Assembly: GCF_001625575.1 (NCBI RefSeq)
Contig: NZ_AUXV01000045.1
Coordinates: 1-64,000, forward strand
DNA length: 64,000 nt
Direction of reading: 5' to 3'
Origin: Pseudoalteromonas luteoviolacea S2607
GTDB lineage: Bacteria > Pseudomonadota > Gammaproteobacteria > Enterobacterales > Alteromonadaceae
In this document: piece after piece, positions 61,937-64,000 of the stretch
Layout of the letters: every line of letters starts with the position of its first letter
How positions within the stretch are numbered: the first letter of the stretch is position 1
Program-made: the position numbers and the translations under genes
The notes under the pieces: generated by a model
Told to the model about the DNA's origin: nothing
Seen by the model: only the letters and a program-made list of their open reading frames with translations
Databases searched by the model: none

Positions 61937-63433
61937 ATGAATAAGTACGGCAAACCGCTCATAAAGCTTATGCAGTCTTGCTTGATTCCTCTTGCCATAG
62001 CATGTTCAGGTTTAGCGCATGCGCAACAAAATCAAAAATTGCTTACACCTTGCTACGTTGATGGTCTAGAAGACCGGCTTATGTGTGGGGTAATACCTCA
62101 GCCGCTTGCAAAACAAAACGGCGACGGAACGATTGAAATTCACTTCGCGGTGATTCCCGCTATCAAAGAAACGAAGCCAACAGAGGCTGTATTGGCTTTT
62201 GCTGGTGGCCCAGGGCAATCTGCGATAGAAGTTGCCCCAATATTTGCGCGTAACTTAAGGTATGCACGTGAGAATAGGGATATTATTCTTGTAGATCAGA
62301 GGGGCACTGGTAAGTCCAATTTGCTCCAGTGTGATACTGACAATTTAAAAGAGCAATTTGCTTTTGATGATCAAGCAGTATCTTTATTTAAGTTAGCCAA
62401 AGAAGAAACGCAGGCTTGTATCAGTAAACTGAGCACAGACTTGTCCAATTACACAACGGTGGCTGCAGCAAGTGACTTTGAAGCTGTACGTATCGCGTTA
62501 GGATATGAAACGTTACATTTATATGGCGCATCTTATGGGACTCGTATTGCCCAAGAATACATGCGTCAATTCCCAAACTCAGTTGCTACAGCTGTGCTTG
62601 ATGGTGTAGTGCCAATGCAGCAAAGTTTAGTCGCTATAGGCGAAGCCATTGACGATTCTTTAGCTGCTTTGTTTCAGCGCTGTGCCAAAGATACAACCTG
62701 CAAAGCGCAGTATCCCGATTTAGAAAGTAAGTACAATACGCTCACTTCAAAGTTGGTAGAAAAACCCATTCAAGTTTCTGTTAGGCATCCTCGTACATTT
62801 GAATTAATTGATTTAGTGATTACTGAAAGCAAATTACGCGGCGCCATACGAATGGCTTTGTATAGTCATACGACAAGGGCGCTTATTCCGTTGGTTATTG
62901 ATGCGGCACATAGAGGCAACTATGACCCTTTGGTTGGTTTACTTGGTAATGAAAACACAGTTGGTGCGATTGCCATGGGTATGCATAGTGCAATTACCTG
63001 CGGAGAGGATTGGCCAAATATAACGGACGAAAATAGAACAAAATATAAAGCATCATATTTTGGGCGATTGATGATTGATGCGCTTGATGCAAGTTGCCCT
63101 TTATGGAAGGTTAAACCGGTCAATCCAGATTTCTATAAGCCGTTAAATACCAATATCCCGACGATGTTGTTATCGGGTGGTTTAGACCCTGCAACGCCGC
63201 CTAGCTGGGCGGAGTTGACCATGGTGGATATGCACAATGCCAAGCATTTGATTGCACCAACAGCAACGCACGGTGTTGCCGCACAAACGTGTGCGAATAA
63301 ACTCATCGGTGAATTTATAGATACACGTTCCTTTGAGAACCTAGATACAACATGTCTTGAAAAAGACAATACGAAACAGTATTTCATGAATATCAATGGA
63401 CCTGTTGCCAGTCAAGTTAGCGAGGAACTGTAA
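61937..63433 (+). CDS. Exported alpha/beta hydrolase, TAP-like C-terminus
   Basis: A 498-residue hydrolase with a signal peptide (about 1-31, ending GLAHA-QQ). The alpha/beta fold shows the oxyanion motif FAGGPGQSA (about 90-98), DQRGTGKSN (about 119-127), the nucleophile Ser199 in YGASYGTR, and the TAP-type C-terminal domain with LSGGLDPATPPSW and TATHGVAAQTC, which holds the catalytic Asp and His. Relatives are tripeptidyl or proline iminopeptidases acting in the periplasm. AAGGAAA precedes the ATG. Its stop overlaps the start of the ABC transporter gene by one base, so the two are translationally coupled and perhaps share a substrate. Confidence 0.9.
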   Translation: MNKYGKPLIKLMQSCLIPLAIACSGLAHAQQNQKLLTPCYVDGLEDRLMCGVIPQPLAKQNGDGTIEIHFAVIPAIKETKPTEAVLAFAGGPGQSAIEVAPIFARNLRYARENRDIILVDQRGTGKSNLLQCDTDNLKEQFAFDDQAVSLFKLAKEETQACISKLSTDLSNYTTVAAASDFEAVRIALGYETLHLYGASYGTRIAQEYMRQFPNSVATAVLDGVVPMQQSLVAIGEAIDDSLAALFQRCAKDTTCKAQYPDLESKYNTLTSKLVEKPIQVSVRHPRTFELIDLVITESKLRGAIRMALYSHTTRALIPLVIDAAHRGNYDPLVGLLGNENTVGAIAMGMHSAITCGEDWPNITDENRTKYKASYFGRLMIDALDASCPLWKVKPVNPDFYKPLNTNIPTMLLSGGLDPATPPSWAELTMVDMHNAKHLIAPTATHGVAAQTCANKLIGEFIDTRSFENLDTTCLEKDNTKQYFMNINGPVASQVSEEL

Positions 63434-64000
63434 TGATAGAAGTTACTGAACTGAGGAAAAAAATAGGTAATGTAGAAGCCTTGAATGGTCTGAGCTTTCG
63501 GGCCGAAAATGGCAAAATTACAGGGCTGCTAGGGCCAAATGGCGCGGGAAAAACAACTTGCTTGCGAACCGTATTTGGATTGCTGCAAGCAGACAGTGGT
63601 GTTGCCTCTATTGATGAAGTGGATGTTGCAAAAGAGCCTATGCTTGCAAAACAACAACTGGGTCTATTTCCAGATCCATGTGGTTTGTACGAGCGATTAA
63701 CTCCTAGAGAATATATTCAATTTTTTGCTGAGTTAAGTGGTATGGGCAAACAAGATGCCAAGTCAGCAACACAAACTGTGCTCGATAAGTTACAAATGAC
63801 TGATATTGCAGACCGTAAGTGTCAAGGGTTTTCTCAAGGACAAAGAATGAAAACGGCACTCGCACAAGCTATCGTTCACAAGCCAACTAATATTATCTTG
63901 GATGAACCTACAAGGGGCCTTGATGTAATGAGTACGCGGATCCTAAGAGAGCTTTTGTTAATGCTAAAAGAGCAGGGGCACTGCGTTCTATTTTCCAGCC
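63433..64000 (+). CDS. ABC transporter ATP-binding protein, NatA-like (partial)
   Basis: The first 189 codons of an ABC ATPase that continues past the window edge. Walker A is GPNGAGKTT (about 38-46), the signature region reads FSQGQRMKTALAQAI (about 137-151; the usual SGG is SQG) and Walker B is NIILDEPTRGLD (about 156-167). The NatA/CcmA-like domain lacks membrane segments, so a permease (NatB-like) is expected just downstream outside the window. It starts at the ATG formed by the TAATG overlap with the hydrolase gene. The substrate, possibly Na+ as in B. subtilis NatAB or a lipid or antibiotic, is not predictable. Confidence 0.9.
   Translation, partial: MIEVTELRKKIGNVEALNGLSFRAENGKITGLLGPNGAGKTTCLRTVFGLLQADSGVASIDEVDVAKEPMLAKQQLGLFPDPCGLYERLTPREYIQFFAELSGMGKQDAKSATQTVLDKLQMTDIADRKCQGFSQGQRMKTALAQAIVHKPTNIILDEPTRGLDVMSTRILRELLLMLKEQGHCVLFSS

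Overview
The window looks like a core chromosomal segment of a marine gammaproteobacterium of the order Alteromonadales, most likely Pseudoalteromonas or a close relative. This is an inference from gene content and order, not from a database search. The DNA is A+T-rich. There are two Na+/H+ antiporters of different families (NhaC, NhaD), a sodium-coupled SNF-type transporter and a dicarboxylate/amino acid:cation symporter. The gene order fRMsr-proQ-prc and comEC-msbA-lpxK-ycaR-kdsB is typical of gammaproteobacteria. I see no prophage, CRISPR array, integron, rRNA or plasmid functions.

Layout. 1-4.3 kb: tRNA-Ser(UGA), a small membrane protein, then free-methionine-R-sulfoxide reductase, a small acidic protein, ProQ and the Prc protease. 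4.3-9 kb: a MITE-like inverted repeat, NhaC, aminopeptidase PepN and a DUF2835 protein. 9.1-16.2 kb: an envelope cluster of a DUF1302 barrel candidate, a DUF1329 protein, a YCF48-like propeller and an MMPL/RND pump, with a perfect 18-bp palindrome upstream and three tandem hairpins inside. 16.4-29 kb: the giant NAD-glutamate dehydrogenase, PyrD, ZapC, RlmKL, a glutaredoxin-like protein, Uup and a DUF3466 protein with a GlyGly-CTERM-like tail. 29.05-29.58 kb: the decayed remains of an IS3-family element. 29.6-37.5 kb: DUF2062 protein, head-to-head with comEC-msbA-lpxK-ycaR-kdsB, a small pseudouridine synthase and TcdA. 37.5-39.2 kb: CsdE and CsdA, convergent with TcdA. 39.3-44.6 kb: a DUF4136 lipoprotein and an mksF-mksE-mksB condensin operon. 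44.7-49.9 kb: NhaD, a lysine riboswitch with lysine-sensitive-type aspartokinase LysC, a DUF924 protein and an SNF-family transporter. 49.9-54 kb (minus strand): a 2-hydroxyacid dehydrogenase, a glutathione peroxidase, a HIBADH-family dehydrogenase and a cation symporter. 54.1-64 kb: a 1533-residue lipoprotein of alternating Ig-like modules, topoisomerase I, an exported alpha/beta hydrolase and the start of a NatA-like ABC ATPase that runs off the end.

Genes that work together. MsbA and LpxK serve lipid A and KdsB serves the LPS core. CsdA and CsdE supply the sulfur-transfer activity that supports TcdA in tRNA modification. MksB, MksE and MksF form one SMC-like condensin; no mksG (the nuclease of Wadjet-type systems) is present. 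The most explicit regulation is at lysC: a lysine aptamer at 46092-46254 followed by complementary segments that can alternately expose or mask the Shine-Dalgarno. The least explained block is the DUF1302/DUF1329/YCF48/MMPL cluster, which looks like an envelope transport system with unknown cargo.
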